Assembly: GCF_015594725.1 (NCBI RefSeq)
Contig: NZ_JADNRC010000011.1
Coordinates: 62,001-126,000 of the forward strand
DNA: 64,000 nucleotides
Origin: Flavobacterium sp. ALJ2
Lineage (GTDB): Bacteria; Bacteroidota; Bacteroidia; Flavobacteriales; Flavobacteriaceae
Direction: 5' to 3'
Each line of letters starts with the position of its first letter. The stretch's first letter is position 1. Made by a program: the position numbers and the translations under genes. Positions 9,281-18,636 of this stretch are shown here, in pieces. Below the pieces are notes generated by a model. The model saw only the letters and a list, made by a program, of their open reading frames with translations. It did not search any database and was not told the DNA's origin.

Positions 9281-9907
9281 TTATAAATCTAAATCTGGAT
9301 AAAAATTTTGTAATTCCTGTTCATATCTAATATAATCCGTTTCGTATAATGCTAAACTATAACTTATTAAATAACCTGCTGTATCTTGAGCGTCCAACCA
9401 TTCATTAAATTCTTCATAATCATCATATTTATATTGTTTTTCGCTCTCACTTTTAATTGAAAAGAATAATCTTAATATATAAAAAACATAGTTATCTGTT
9501 GAATTAACAACCATTTTTGCAAAATCTACATCACTTGAAATTTCTTTTGGAGATGGTCTTCCGTGAGATATATCTCCTCGTTTATTTCTAATAGTTCCAA
9601 CTTCTGAAACGAAAACTGTAATATAGTTTAATTCTTCTATTTCAATAAACTCTTTCAGCTTTTTAAACATTCTTTTAACCAACTGCTGAACCGTTTTATC
9701 TTCAATTTCAGACGATGAATAGTTAATATCTAATGCTGATAATATTGATTTTGAAATTCCTTCAAATAGAGATTTACAACTTTCGATAGAAATATCGGGG
9801 TTCGTGTTTAAGTTACTTTCAATTAAATCTAATATAGTATGATAGTATTGAAAGTTATCAAAAATTTCAATATGTTCATCAATAATCGTTCTAGTTAATT
9901 TCATCAT
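9281..9907 (-). CDS. HEPN/Abi_C-type protein embedded in the type I RM operon
   Basis: A 208-aa, mostly helical protein. Residues 41-120 resemble the abortive-infection C-terminal domain: IESCKSLFEGISKSIL, then TIRNKRGDISHGRPSP. That segment holds an Rx4H pair (Arg110-His115), the signature of HEPN ribonucleases. It is wedged between hsdS (no gap) and hsdR (4 bp), so it is translated with the restriction enzyme. A plausible inferred role is a back-up RNase that kills or stalls the cell when restriction fails. Whether it is catalytic or only structural cannot be told. Confidence 0.75.
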   Translation of the reverse strand: MMKLTRTIIDEHIEIFDNFQYYHTILDLIESNLNTNPDISIESCKSLFEGISKSILSALDINYSSSEIEDKTVQQLVKRMFKKLKEFIEIEELNYITVFVSEVGTIRNKRGDISHGRPSPKEISSDVDFAKMVVNSTDNYVFYILRLFFSIKSESEKQYKYDDYEEFNEWLDAQDTAGYLISYSLALYETDYIRYEQELQNFYPDLDL

Positions 9908-10981
9908 TTACACAAACATTAGCTGTAATAATCCTTTTTTATATTCCTGTATTTCTTCTATTTGGGTTGAAACTAACTCTATCTTTTCATCGATAACCGA
10001 AAGAAAATCAGCAATTTTGGTTTGTTCAGGGACTGAAGGAACATTTATAGAAATTTTTTCTATTGTACTTTTTGACAAACTTGGCACTCCTGAAGCTTCA
10101 TTATGTTTTTTCCAATTTATACTTTGAAAAACGTAAAAAACATATTTAGGTAGTGAATCTATAAAAGTATGAGTATAAAATAAAGTGTCTACGGTCCAAA
10201 TATCTCCGTTAAAATACATGGGCTTATCGATTGTTCCTTTTCTCCCAATACACACTGTTTCACCTTGGTGTAAAAAACTATCTACATATGTCATCAAACC
10301 TCCCGTTCCATAAACCGGCACATTTCCAAGATTCAAATGTTTATAATCTCTACCGCTTCCGATAGAAAGAATGTCCCCAATACTCTTCACCTCCCAATCC
10401 TCAAAATCATTACCATTCCCGTCTTTAAACCTCAACACTTTACTAAATAGTTTTTGCATTATCCCTTTTTTGTATTCTTCTAAAAGAGATTTTTTTTCTT
10501 TTAAAAGGCTTAGTTTTTCATCTACTGACGAAAGGAAAATGGCTATTTTGGTTTGTTCTTCGAGTGAAGGGAAGTAGATTTGTTGATTATGTACATCATT
10601 TCTATTCAATGTTGGAACACCAGAACCAGTACCAAAACGTTTTAAATCAAATTTATCATAAAAATAATATACATATTTAGGAAAATTACCTTTGAAATCA
10701 GTAACCCATAAAGAAGTATTATGAGGCCAGAAGTCTTCTTCAATATAAAATAAATTACCAATTGTACCCGATCTTCCTGTAACAATACCAGGAGCTTTTA
10801 CTTTAAATTCATTATGTGTTTTAGAAATACCATTTGAAAAAACAACTGGAAATTTTCCTTTTACCATTTTAGTAATAGGCAAATCAAAACCTCTTTGCAA
10901 TGGTGCAAAATCATCTACCCTTTTGTTTTTGTATTTTCCATTAAACTCTGGAAATCTCAATTTTGGTTGTAGTGTTTCCAT
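9908..10981 (-). CDS. hsdS: Type I restriction specificity subunit (HsdS)
   Basis: A 357-aa DNA-recognition subunit with the classic two-fold layout: target-recognition domain 1 (about 1-140), conserved helix 1 (EEQTKIAIFLSSVDEK, about 141-180), domain 2 (about 185-315) and conserved helix 2 (PEQTKIADFLSVIDEK to the C-terminus). The two helices are near repeats and set the spacing between half-sites of a bipartite target. The N-terminus aligns as a normal HsdS start (PKLRFPEF). It starts 1 bp after hsdM stops. The target sequence cannot be read from the protein. Confidence 0.95.
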   Translation of the reverse strand: METLQPKLRFPEFNGKYKNKRVDDFAPLQRGFDLPITKMVKGKFPVVFSNGISKTHNEFKVKAPGIVTGRSGTIGNLFYIEEDFWPHNTSLWVTDFKGNFPKYVYYFYDKFDLKRFGTGSGVPTLNRNDVHNQQIYFPSLEEQTKIAIFLSSVDEKLSLLKEKKSLLEEYKKGIMQKLFSKVLRFKDGNGNDFEDWEVKSIGDILSIGSGRDYKHLNLGNVPVYGTGGLMTYVDSFLHQGETVCIGRKGTIDKPMYFNGDIWTVDTLFYTHTFIDSLPKYVFYVFQSINWKKHNEASGVPSLSKSTIEKISINVPSVPEQTKIADFLSVIDEKIELVSTQIEEIQEYKKGLLQLMFV

Positions 10982-10982
10982 A

Positions 10983-12575
10983 TTAAAAAGGTGTTTTAAT
11001 ATCTAATGCTGCACAGAATGAAGCAATAGTATTATCGACTGTTTGCATTTTACTATCTATGGCTTGTATTCTATCAGCAACCGCATTAACATCAACAGAA
11101 ATAGCTTCTTCAAACGTATTTACATAGCGAGGAATATTTAGGTTATAATCGTTGGCTTTTACTTCTTCAAGAGTTGCGATGTTTGAATATTTATCAATAA
11201 CCTCACGAGATTGGTAAGTAGAAGTAATTTTGTCGATGTCAGCTTCTCTTAAAACATTTTGATTTTTTACTTTCTCGAAATCGTTGCTTGCATCAATGAA
11301 TAAAATATTTTCTGGTGTTTCTTTGCATTTCTTTAAAACCAAAATACAGGTTGGAATACTTGTTCCGTAAAATAGGTTTGCCGGTAAACCAATAATGGCA
11401 TCTATGTAATTTCTATCTTCAATCAGGAATTTACGAATGTGACCTTCGGCTGCACCACGAAATAAAACACCGTGAGGTGCAATACACGCCATTATTCCGT
11501 TATCGTCTAATTGATGAACCATATGTTGGATAAAAGCAAAATCGGCTTTGGTTCCTGGTGCCAGTCTTCCGTATTGTGAAAAACGATCATCATTAGAAAA
11601 CAAAGGATTTGCAGACCACTTGGCAGAAAATGGCGGATTGGCTACAATAGCTTCAAATTTAAAATCGATATGTTGGGGTCTTTCAAGAGTATCTTCGTTT
11701 TTAATATCGAATTTATGATAATTGACATCGTGCAAAATCATATTCATTCGAGCCAAGTTATAGGTAGTACGGTTTTGTTCTTGTCCGTAAAAATGACCAA
11801 CTTCCTCTACTTCTCTGGCTACACGAAGCAACAACGAACCCGAACCACAAGTAGGATCATAAACTGATTTTAATTTACTTTTCCGAGTGGTTACAATTTT
11901 AGCCAAGATAGTAGATACTTGTTGTGGTGTATAAAACTCACCTGCTTTTTGCCCTGCTCCTGCTGCGAACTGACCGATTAAATACTCGTAAGCATCGCCC
12001 AAAACATCGCCATCGGTATTGTCTAAATCAAAGTCAATTTCGTCTAATGCAGTAATGATTTTTACAATAACATCATTACGGTCTTTTGTGGTTCTACCAA
12101 TTTTAGTAGAGTTTAAATCAATGTCATAAAATAGATTATCGAAATCGTCTTGGCTCTCTGAACCCATCGTGCTTTTTTCGATACTGTTTAATACATTGGC
12201 TAAATCTTCAAGAATAAAAGTACTTTGAATTTGTTCTTCATCATCTTGATTGATAATTTTTGCATTTCCTTTTTTAGCAAGGTTAGTAAACAATTCAGAT
12301 GGTTTTAAGAAATACCCTAGGGCATCAACAGTAGCTTCTTTTAAGGCCGCTAAAATTTCCTTTCCCTCTGCCGAAGTTTCATCAATTTCTTTAAACAAAA
12401 TTCTATCAGGCTTCAAGAATTCATTGGCTTTTTTCTCTAATTTCTCCGATAAATATTTGTAGAATATAAAACCAAGTATGTAATCTTGAAATTGATTGGC
12501 TGATATTTTACCTCTTAATATATTGGCTATTGCCCATAATTGGGATTCTAGAAGTTTCTTTTGTTCGTCTGACAT
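10983..12575 (-). CDS. hsdM: Type I restriction methylase subunit (HsdM)
   Basis: A 530-aa N6-adenine methyltransferase that modifies host DNA within the HsdM2S complex and joins HsdR for restriction. An N-terminal helical bundle (about 1-160) precedes the catalytic domain, with SAM-binding motif DPTCGSGSLLL (240-250) and catalytic NPPF (313-316). It is the first gene of the operon. No neat -33/-7 promoter could be assigned upstream. Confidence 0.96.
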   Translation of the reverse strand: MSDEQKKLLESQLWAIANILRGKISANQFQDYILGFIFYKYLSEKLEKKANEFLKPDRILFKEIDETSAEGKEILAALKEATVDALGYFLKPSELFTNLAKKGNAKIINQDDEEQIQSTFILEDLANVLNSIEKSTMGSESQDDFDNLFYDIDLNSTKIGRTTKDRNDVIVKIITALDEIDFDLDNTDGDVLGDAYEYLIGQFAAGAGQKAGEFYTPQQVSTILAKIVTTRKSKLKSVYDPTCGSGSLLLRVAREVEEVGHFYGQEQNRTTYNLARMNMILHDVNYHKFDIKNEDTLERPQHIDFKFEAIVANPPFSAKWSANPLFSNDDRFSQYGRLAPGTKADFAFIQHMVHQLDDNGIMACIAPHGVLFRGAAEGHIRKFLIEDRNYIDAIIGLPANLFYGTSIPTCILVLKKCKETPENILFIDASNDFEKVKNQNVLREADIDKITSTYQSREVIDKYSNIATLEEVKANDYNLNIPRYVNTFEEAISVDVNAVADRIQAIDSKMQTVDNTIASFCAALDIKTPF

Positions 12576-13421
12576 TTTGGTTAACTGATTGTTAAAGATG
12601 AATTATCCTAATTCACATAAATGGCTAAATTAGTTATAAAGTATAATACTATCGAAACTTATTATTGTATTTTTTCATAAAGTCCTATATCTGATTTCAT
12701 GAAATTTTTATCGAAAAGCATTAGTCAATATGATCGTTTTTTTGCCATCAATAAATCTTGCTTTTAGACATATAAAGATAAAAAAAACATAAGAATCGGA
12801 CTTGAAAAACACCCTTCAAATCCCTCATTTTTAAGATTTAACACCCCATCTGCGTAACCAATCAGATACCAAATTTATTAAATTTTTTCCCCAAGTGGTC
12901 TTAGATCATTTATATATACTTATTACTTAAAAGCTCTCCTAAACAGTAAATAATCAATGCGAATTGTAGCTTGAATATACAAAAGTCAATGGAGGTTTTC
13001 TGATTGAAGTGGAACATTTCATCCTCTGTCAGATTTTAATCTTATTTACATTGATCCATTACAATTCATCATTGCTTCCCCTTCATTTTTAAATTCAATA
13101 ACCAGTATGCTTTGTCTCATTTCAGCAGCAAAGGTATTTCCGTGTCCTTAACGCAATAGCAAGGCCAGGCCCTTCAGGTTTGATAAAAAATCTCCACCCA
13201 TCCGGGTAGTATTTTTTGTCAAAACCTTGCTATTGCTAGACACTAACCTTTTTATGCTCCCGAAACGAAACATAGCATACTCCGGCTCTTTAGACGAATA
13301 AAAAAAATGTCAGCAATGAATAGTAAAATATTAAAAATGGATTTGATGAAACAAAACAGCACCTCCTCTCATTGCCGAATAAAATTTCAAAAAAAAATAA
13401 TCACTAAAAATCATAGGAATT
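12576..13421. other. Non-coding gap between the hsd operon and ssb
   Basis: No convincing gene is present in 846 bp. A frame starting at 13307 overlaps ssb out of frame and is rejected. A TACCTTTG box on the minus strand at 13129-13136 looks like a leftward promoter with a TTG 17 bp upstream; it could drive hsdM with a long leader or a small RNA. A 12-bp inverted repeat follows at 13153-13236. The right part probably holds the ssb/PRTRC promoter region. Confidence 0.55.
13153..13236. repeat. 12-bp perfect inverted repeat upstream of ssb
   Basis: GCAATAGCAAGG (13153-13164) and its complement CCTTGCTATTGC (13225-13236) are 60 bp apart. Nothing between them codes. A regulatory or replication-type structure is possible, about 185 bp ahead of ssb. 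Confidence 0.6.
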
Positions 13422-13796
13422 ATGAACATCACAGGAAGACTGACAGCAGATGCGCAGGTACGCAACGTGTCAAACAGCAAAACAGTAGTAAACTTTTCAA
13501 TAGCTATCAACGACAGCTACAAAAACAAAGCGGGCGAACGCATAGAGCAGGTGACGTATTTCGAGTGCGCCTACTGGCTTAGTCCAAAAGTAGCGCAGAT
13601 ACTCACAAAAGGTTCGGTCGTAGAACTGACAGGCAAAGTGAGCGCAAGGGCGTGGACAGGCAGTGACGGACAACCGCATGCAGGACTGAACTTCAACACC
13701 TCACAAATCAAACTGCACGGGGGCGGTAAAAAAGCAGAAACGGCAAAGGCTCTAACAGGAAACAGCAACGACGAAAAAGACGACCTCCCATTTTAA
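13422..13796 (+). CDS. ssb: Single-stranded DNA-binding protein, ICE-borne
   Basis: A 124-aa SSB with an N-terminal OB fold (MNITGRLTADAQV to about residue 105) and the acidic partner-binding tip DDLPF at the C-terminus. Compared with chromosomal SSBs it is short, with little linker. It begins the rightward ssb-DUF932-PRTRC block and probably coats the transferred strand on arrival. The ATG at 13422 is chosen because the OB fold starts immediately after it. Confidence 0.95.
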   Translation: MNITGRLTADAQVRNVSNSKTVVNFSIAINDSYKNKAGERIEQVTYFECAYWLSPKVAQILTKGSVVELTGKVSARAWTGSDGQPHAGLNFNTSQIKLHGGGKKAETAKALTGNSNDEKDDLPF

Positions 13797-13840
13797 AAAC
13801 GAGTATTCAAACAATTTTTAAACTTTTTAAATTATTTATC

Positions 13841-14914
13841 ATGGCACATAATATCAATTTTAACGAGCAAACAGGAAGTTATTCATTTTTCAGCGTGAAA
13901 GAAAAAGCGTGGCACGGATTGGGGCAGATTGTAGAGCAATATCCTACTAGCGAAGAAGCTATCAAATTTGCAGGATTAGACTACGAAGTCGCTAAAACAC
14001 CACTATACACCAAAGGTACAGGCGTCACCGAAACTACAAACGGCATTGAGATTGGCAGTAGCGAACTACACGTGCCCAATTATTTCGCCAATATACGCAC
14101 CGATAACAATTCAGTATTGGGCGTGGTAGGCAAAGACTATCATATCGTACAGAACCGTGAAGCCTTCAATTTCTTTGATGCTATTGTAGGTGGCGGTGAC
14201 GGTATATTGTACGAAACCGCAGGAGCATTAGGCAACGGAGAACGCATATTTATAACAGCCAAACTGCCCGATTATATTCGTGTAGGCAATGGCGACGACG
14301 TAACAGAGAAGTATATCTTTCTGACTACTTCGCATGATGGAAGCGGAAGTATCACAGCCGCTTTTACACCTATTCGTATCGTCTGCCAAAATACCCTTAA
14401 TGCTTCGCTTCGTTCAATGACCAATGTAGTGCGTATCAAACACACTTCGGGAGCTAAACAGCGTGTTGAAAATGCACACAAAATAATGGGATTGGCGGAC
14501 ACTCTAAGTACACAATTAGAGGGAATATTCAATGAATGGGCGAAAGTAAAGGTTACAGACAGAGAAGTAAAAAAATTAATTCAGTTGGCACTCTGCCCAA
14601 ACAAGGAAACTTTGGATTTGCTTAAAAAAAGTGCGGATGAAGAAGTTTCAACCGTGTTCAAAAATATTGTTGAAGATGCCTTTGCGTATGCTATGACAAG
14701 CGACTCGCAACAGATGGATACCACAAAAGGCACACTCTTCGGGGCATACAATGCTGTGACTGGCTACTACCAAAATGTCCGCAGTTACAAAGATAATGAA
14801 GCCAAACTACAGAGTATTGTAATGGGCGGTACGGCACAGGTAAAATCCCAAAAAGCTTTTGAACTGTGTACCTCTTTTGCAACAGACGGAGTGGAAATTT
14901 TAAACCTTAATTAA
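13841..14914 (+). CDS. DUF932 domain protein
   Basis: A 357-aa protein of the phage/plasmid-like DUF932 family, recognised by KAWHGLGQIVEQ near residue 25, PLYTKGTG, GKDYHIVQNREAF and the TPIRIVCQNTLNASLRS block. Its biochemical role is unknown; homologues are frequent on plasmids, phages and ICEs. It follows ssb by 44 bp. A perfect 21-bp hairpin starts at its stop codon. Confidence 0.9.
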   Translation: MAHNINFNEQTGSYSFFSVKEKAWHGLGQIVEQYPTSEEAIKFAGLDYEVAKTPLYTKGTGVTETTNGIEIGSSELHVPNYFANIRTDNNSVLGVVGKDYHIVQNREAFNFFDAIVGGGDGILYETAGALGNGERIFITAKLPDYIRVGNGDDVTEKYIFLTTSHDGSGSITAAFTPIRIVCQNTLNASLRSMTNVVRIKHTSGAKQRVENAHKIMGLADTLSTQLEGIFNEWAKVKVTDREVKKLIQLALCPNKETLDLLKKSADEEVSTVFKNIVEDAFAYAMTSDSQQMDTTKGTLFGAYNAVTGYYQNVRSYKDNEAKLQSIVMGGTAQVKSQKAFELCTSFATDGVEILNLN

Positions 14915-14963
14915 TCTTCACAGGCGACTGCCTGCAAAGGTGGTCGCCTGTGAAGATTAATTA
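14908..14963 (+). terminator. Perfect 21-bp hairpin after the DUF932 gene
   Basis: Arms 14908-14928 and 14943-14963 are exactly complementary, with a 14-nt loop; the DUF932 stop codon lies in the left arm. No T-run follows, so it may act as an mRNA stabiliser or processing site separating ssb/DUF932 from the PRTRC genes rather than as a classic terminator. Confidence 0.6.
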
Positions 14964-15008
14964 CAATTTAAAAATGTTAAATGAAATGAACCATTAATTT
15001 CTAAAACG

Positions 15009-15548
15009 ATGAACACAAATTTTTTCAATCAGATAGCGCAGATGGGAGTTGCAGGTGATTTGCACCTGACCATAGCAAAAGGAGCAGATAACAACCTTAT
15101 TGTATCGGTTATGCTCCAAAACGAAGGGTGCGGAGACAACGCAAAGAATATCATACCGCCCCTTAATCTTCGGGGAACGGCAGAAGAACTCGACAACGGT
15201 TTTTTTGAGAAGATAACAACGCCTATACAAACCGCTTCGGGCTTAATGATGGATATGGAAGCATTTATGAAACAAATTGAAGTAGCGAAAAAGCAATCCG
15301 CAATGGAGAAAGAAAAAGCCGACAAGCATAAGATTGAACAGGAAGCCAAAGACAAAAAGTTTAAAGACGTTATGGCAAAGGCAGACGAATTGGAGAAAGA
15401 AGGTAAATTCCGTGAAGCATGGATGAAAGTACCCGAAATAACCGAATATCCCGAAAAGGCTGACGAGATACGCAAACGTAAAACCGAACTATCCGACAAG
15501 TTTTCCGCCCCAAACCTTTTTGGAGCAGGACACGAACAGAATGTATAA
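15009..15548 (+). CDS. PRTRC system protein E
   Basis: A 179-aa protein with the N-terminal segment MNTNFFNQIAQMGVAGDLHL and the NIIPPLNLRGTAEELDNGFF block typical of PRTRC protein E, then a highly charged coiled coil (about 85-140, KKQSAMEKEKADKHKIEQEA). PRTRC stands for ParB-related, ThiF-related cassette, a conserved plasmid/ICE gene set of unknown function. It is followed 18 bp later by protein C. Confidence 0.85.
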   Translation: MNTNFFNQIAQMGVAGDLHLTIAKGADNNLIVSVMLQNEGCGDNAKNIIPPLNLRGTAEELDNGFFEKITTPIQTASGLMMDMEAFMKQIEVAKKQSAMEKEKADKHKIEQEAKDKKFKDVMAKADELEKEGKFREAWMKVPEITEYPEKADEIRKRKTELSDKFSAPNLFGAGHEQNV

Positions 15549-15566
15549 CCATAAAATTCCTAAATC

Positions 15567-15785
15567 ATGTTATTAGCAACGCAATTAAAACGACTATTTA
15601 TACTTAAAGATAAGGAACAGGACATAAAACTGACCGACCCTGAACCACGTTGGAGCGTAGAAGCGGTACTTAATTTTTATGCCAACATCTACCCCATCCT
15701 AACCACCGCTAAAATATCTGCACCTACTATTAAAGACGACGCAGTAGAATACCGATTTGAAAGCGTAATGGGTACTAAAGGTTAA
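15567..15785 (+). CDS. PRTRC system protein C
   Basis: A 72-aa protein matching the short PRTRC protein C family in size and in the segments LKRLFILKDKEQDIKLTDPEP and VLNFYANIYPILTTAKI. The fold is small alpha/beta; its role is unknown. It sits between protein E and the 390-aa gene in the same operon. Confidence 0.85.
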   Translation: MLLATQLKRLFILKDKEQDIKLTDPEPRWSVEAVLNFYANIYPILTTAKISAPTIKDDAVEYRFESVMGTKG

Positions 15786-15802
15786 ACTAAAATTTAAAAA
15801 CG

Positions 15803-16975
15803 ATGAACCATGCACAAACATATCATATCGGGGACATTCAAATCACCCGAACAAAAAAGTCAAAGGCGGTTGCACCAACAGCTGGGCGGGTTCGCCCTTT
15901 GGATGCAAAGACCCAAAGATGCAAACGAAGTTCAGAAAGACAAACGCAAATCAGTACCTCTGGAAATGTTGCCAATGGTTTTCTAAAAACATCATTTCTG
16001 CCTAAACTGGAAGAAAACAATACGGTACAGGTTCGTCAGAAAACAGCAAAGACGGAAAAGGATTTTTATAAATCCCTTTCTGAACTTGCTGAACATTACA
16101 AGATAGAACCGATGCAGACCAATCAATTTGAATACCCCTACAATATGGCGTTGGCAATATGGGATATAGAAGAAAAACTAAAGGAGCGTGTTTTAAATTG
16201 GCAGGAAATACGCTTGTTGCAGGACAGTAAGAAGACTTATTTTATCAGTGAGGAAAAATATAATACAGGCACAACCCTGTATTATATTCCGATTGAACCG
16301 CTTTATCAAATGTTACACGACCCTAAACGCAAAAAGAATGCTCAACTGCTAATTTCTGTTTGCTCGTACCTCTACCATATTGCGAACATTCCTTATTACA
16401 GACAGGAAGATACTTACCTGTATTGGATGTACGAAATGCATAAAGACTGGGTAGAACAGGATGACGAAGCAGAGAAAACTGAAACGTATAAATGTGAATT
16501 CAATAAAGCAGAATTGATTGGCGATTGTATCGAAAAAAAACTTTTTAATCGTATCAATTTACAGGTATTTGAACAACGTGTAAATTCTTTTAAAAGCTTT
16601 GATACATTCGACAAAGAATGCTGGCAGATGGCTTCTAATGCTTTTACTTTATATACCGAGTACCCATATACAAGTATTTTCCGAAATGCACCGATAAAAA
16701 ATGACCCTGAAAGCGAACCGGAAGAATATGAAGTGATTGGCATGGAAAAGTATATTTCCTTTATATCACACACAAGGGGGTGGCTATATGTGAGCATTAC
16801 CGACAGCATCAATAATGAGTTTAACGAGTATGGTTCGATGGAAGAACCGACCATTTACAAATGCTTTGACGGCAAAGACATTACAAATAACAGTCTTGAT
16901 TTTGAGAATAGATTATTTGCCCTATTGAACGATATGTGTTTCCTATTGTATAATTATGAAACGACAAGAAAATGA
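15803..16975 (+). CDS. PRTRC-locus protein, unassigned (position of protein F)
   Basis: A 390-aa soluble protein that I do not recognise by sequence. The N-terminal ~90 residues are basic and low in structure (RVRPLDAKTQRCKRSSERQ); the rest is helical and rich in Tyr, Trp and Glu. It lies 17 bp after protein C and its stop overlaps the start of protein B by 4 bp (ATGA), so it belongs to the cassette. In other PRTRC cassettes this position can hold protein F, to which it may be distantly related. Confidence 0.7.
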   Translation: MNHAQTYHIGDIQITRTKKSKAVAPTAGRVRPLDAKTQRCKRSSERQTQISTSGNVANGFLKTSFLPKLEENNTVQVRQKTAKTEKDFYKSLSELAEHYKIEPMQTNQFEYPYNMALAIWDIEEKLKERVLNWQEIRLLQDSKKTYFISEEKYNTGTTLYYIPIEPLYQMLHDPKRKKNAQLLISVCSYLYHIANIPYYRQEDTYLYWMYEMHKDWVEQDDEAEKTETYKCEFNKAELIGDCIEKKLFNRINLQVFEQRVNSFKSFDTFDKECWQMASNAFTLYTEYPYTSIFRNAPIKNDPESEPEEYEVIGMEKYISFISHTRGWLYVSITDSINNEFNEYGSMEEPTIYKCFDGKDITNNSLDFENRLFALLNDMCFLLYNYETTRK

Positions 16976-17700
16976 AAAATACAAACGACATAACCGCAAG
17001 TTTTGGGACATTGTACCATCCCAAATCCGCATTGGTTTTCTATGAAACCAAAACAGTGGATAAAGATGTATATGTGGAACATTTTGATATGGATAAAAAC
17101 GGTAACCCTATTAATGCCCATCCGCTCACAGAACGGGAAGCAAAGATATTGGCAAAAGCATTACAGAGTGAAAAAGATAAGGATAAAGCTTTTTTTAAAT
17201 CCAATGGGATTCTGCCAACTAACATTCTGCATATTAATCCGAATACCAATAAAGGTGCAGTATTATGGTACACCAAAGCGAAAAGACGACAACTGTATTT
17301 TCTGAGCGGTTTGGACATTCCAAGCGGAATTGTATATGTTCCTCCAATGGTTTGGTATGCCAATAAAAACAACCTTTGGGTATTTGCGCTTGCAAGCGAC
17401 CGAAGACCAACACAGAAAACACCTTTGTACTGTGCACCTTTTTTCAATATCTATGAAGACGGCAGGGTGTGTATGGGTTCGGTCAGCATCAACATCAAGA
17501 ACTCCGCTTCGGTTGAAGAATTTGTTGGCGCTTGGGAAGACTATTTTTTCAACAGCTATTTCAGTCATTTGCTTGGAAACAACAGCCCGATAAAAGGCAA
17601 TTGCGTAAACCTTTGGAAAGACCTTATACAAACAGGGAATCCTTTTCCAAAAGAAGTATTGAAAAAGAACAATAAAACACTTAAAAATTTACTACGATGA
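16972..17700 (+). CDS. PRTRC system protein B
   Basis: A 242-aa protein of the PRTRC protein B family: it opens with FGTLYHPKSALVFYE and has LTEREAKILAKAL and VPPMVWYANKNNLWVFAL blocks. It overlaps the previous and next genes by 4 bp each. Family members resemble E2/UFC-like partners of E1 enzymes in gene context only; function is unproven. Confidence 0.87.
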   Translation: MKNTNDITASFGTLYHPKSALVFYETKTVDKDVYVEHFDMDKNGNPINAHPLTEREAKILAKALQSEKDKDKAFFKSNGILPTNILHINPNTNKGAVLWYTKAKRRQLYFLSGLDIPSGIVYVPPMVWYANKNNLWVFALASDRRPTQKTPLYCAPFFNIYEDGRVCMGSVSINIKNSASVEEFVGAWEDYFFNSYFSHLLGNNSPIKGNCVNLWKDLIQTGNPFPKEVLKKNNKTLKNLLR

Positions 17701-18503
17701 ATACCGAAAAACCAAAAATACATTTTACGGACAATTATCTGATTGATCCAACCAATCCCATTACCGTAAACTTAATCGGTGCAGGCGGTACAGGCTCAAA
17801 AGTACTGACTGCCCTGATGGAAATGAACCATAGTTTAATTGAACTCGGACACGCAGGCTTACAAGTTCGACTTTGGGATGATGATGTTGTCACGAGTGCC
17901 AATTTGGGAAGACAGCGTTTCGCCCAGTGCGAGGTCGGATTGTATAAGTGCGTTGCACTAATAAATCGTGCAAATCGTTTTATGGGAACGAATTGGAAAG
18001 CGGAAACCATGAAATTTGAGAAAGACAGTTTGGGCAAATTGCCTAGTAACGCAGTAGCAACTATTTATATTTCCTGTGTGGATAGTGTAAAATCCCGCTT
18101 TGATATTGCCGATATTTTGAGTCTGCAAAAGAATCGGAGACACCATAGGGATCAACCAAAATATTGGCTTGACTTCGGGAACAGCCAATATACAGGACAA
18201 GTGATATTATCCACTATCGGAAAGGTCAAACAACCCGATTCTGAAAAGTACGAAACGGTAGATAACCTTCCTTTTGTTACTGAAGAATTTGGAGGATTAT
18301 TAAAACAGTCCGAAGAGCACGACGACACGCCAAGTTGCTCCTTAGAGGAAGCATTGGAGAAACAGGAATTGTTCATCAATTCGTCTTTGGTACAAATGGG
18401 ATGCTCGTTGTTATGGAGCTTGTTTCGTAATGGATTGACGCCATACAGAGGATTTTTTCATAACCTTAAAGATTTTAGCACCCATCCCATAAAAGTTGGC
18501 TGA
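17697..18503 (+). CDS. PRTRC ThiF-family (E1-like) adenylyltransferase
   Basis: A 268-aa E1/ThiF-like protein with the nucleotide-binding loop LIGAGGTGSKV (residues 27-36) and the downstream WDDDVVTSANLGRQRF motif, which holds the Asp and Arg used for ATP in this superfamily. E1-like enzymes adenylate the C-terminus of a ubiquitin-like protein; no such partner is obvious here. It closes the PRTRC operon and is followed by terminator hairpins. Confidence 0.9.
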   Translation: MNTEKPKIHFTDNYLIDPTNPITVNLIGAGGTGSKVLTALMEMNHSLIELGHAGLQVRLWDDDVVTSANLGRQRFAQCEVGLYKCVALINRANRFMGTNWKAETMKFEKDSLGKLPSNAVATIYISCVDSVKSRFDIADILSLQKNRRHHRDQPKYWLDFGNSQYTGQVILSTIGKVKQPDSEKYETVDNLPFVTEEFGGLLKQSEEHDDTPSCSLEEALEKQELFINSSLVQMGCSLLWSLFRNGLTPYRGFFHNLKDFSTHPIKVG

Positions 18504-18519
18504 CCCGAAAAATCGGGCG

Positions 18520-18562
18520 GCAAAAAGACACTCCCTTCCGATGGTCGGGACAGTCTTTTTGC
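18520..18562 (+). terminator. Hairpin after the PRTRC ThiF gene
   Basis: GCAAAAAGAC (18520-18529) pairs with GTCTTTTTGC (18553-18562), with extra inner pairing TCCC/GGGA. The T-rich 3' arm and its position after the last PRTRC gene suggest termination. Confidence 0.55.
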
Positions 18563-18636
18563 ATTAAATTGGTGTAGCCACTTTGCCGAAATGCAATGCT
18601 TCACCATTTCATCAAACAGGCTACGTTCTTATTTCT

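Noticed and set aside
13307..13582. 91-codon frame ahead of and overlapping ssb
   Set aside because: It overlaps the clear SSB frame out of phase for 160 bp, and its composition (runs of Lys, Gln, His, Arg) looks like a shadow.
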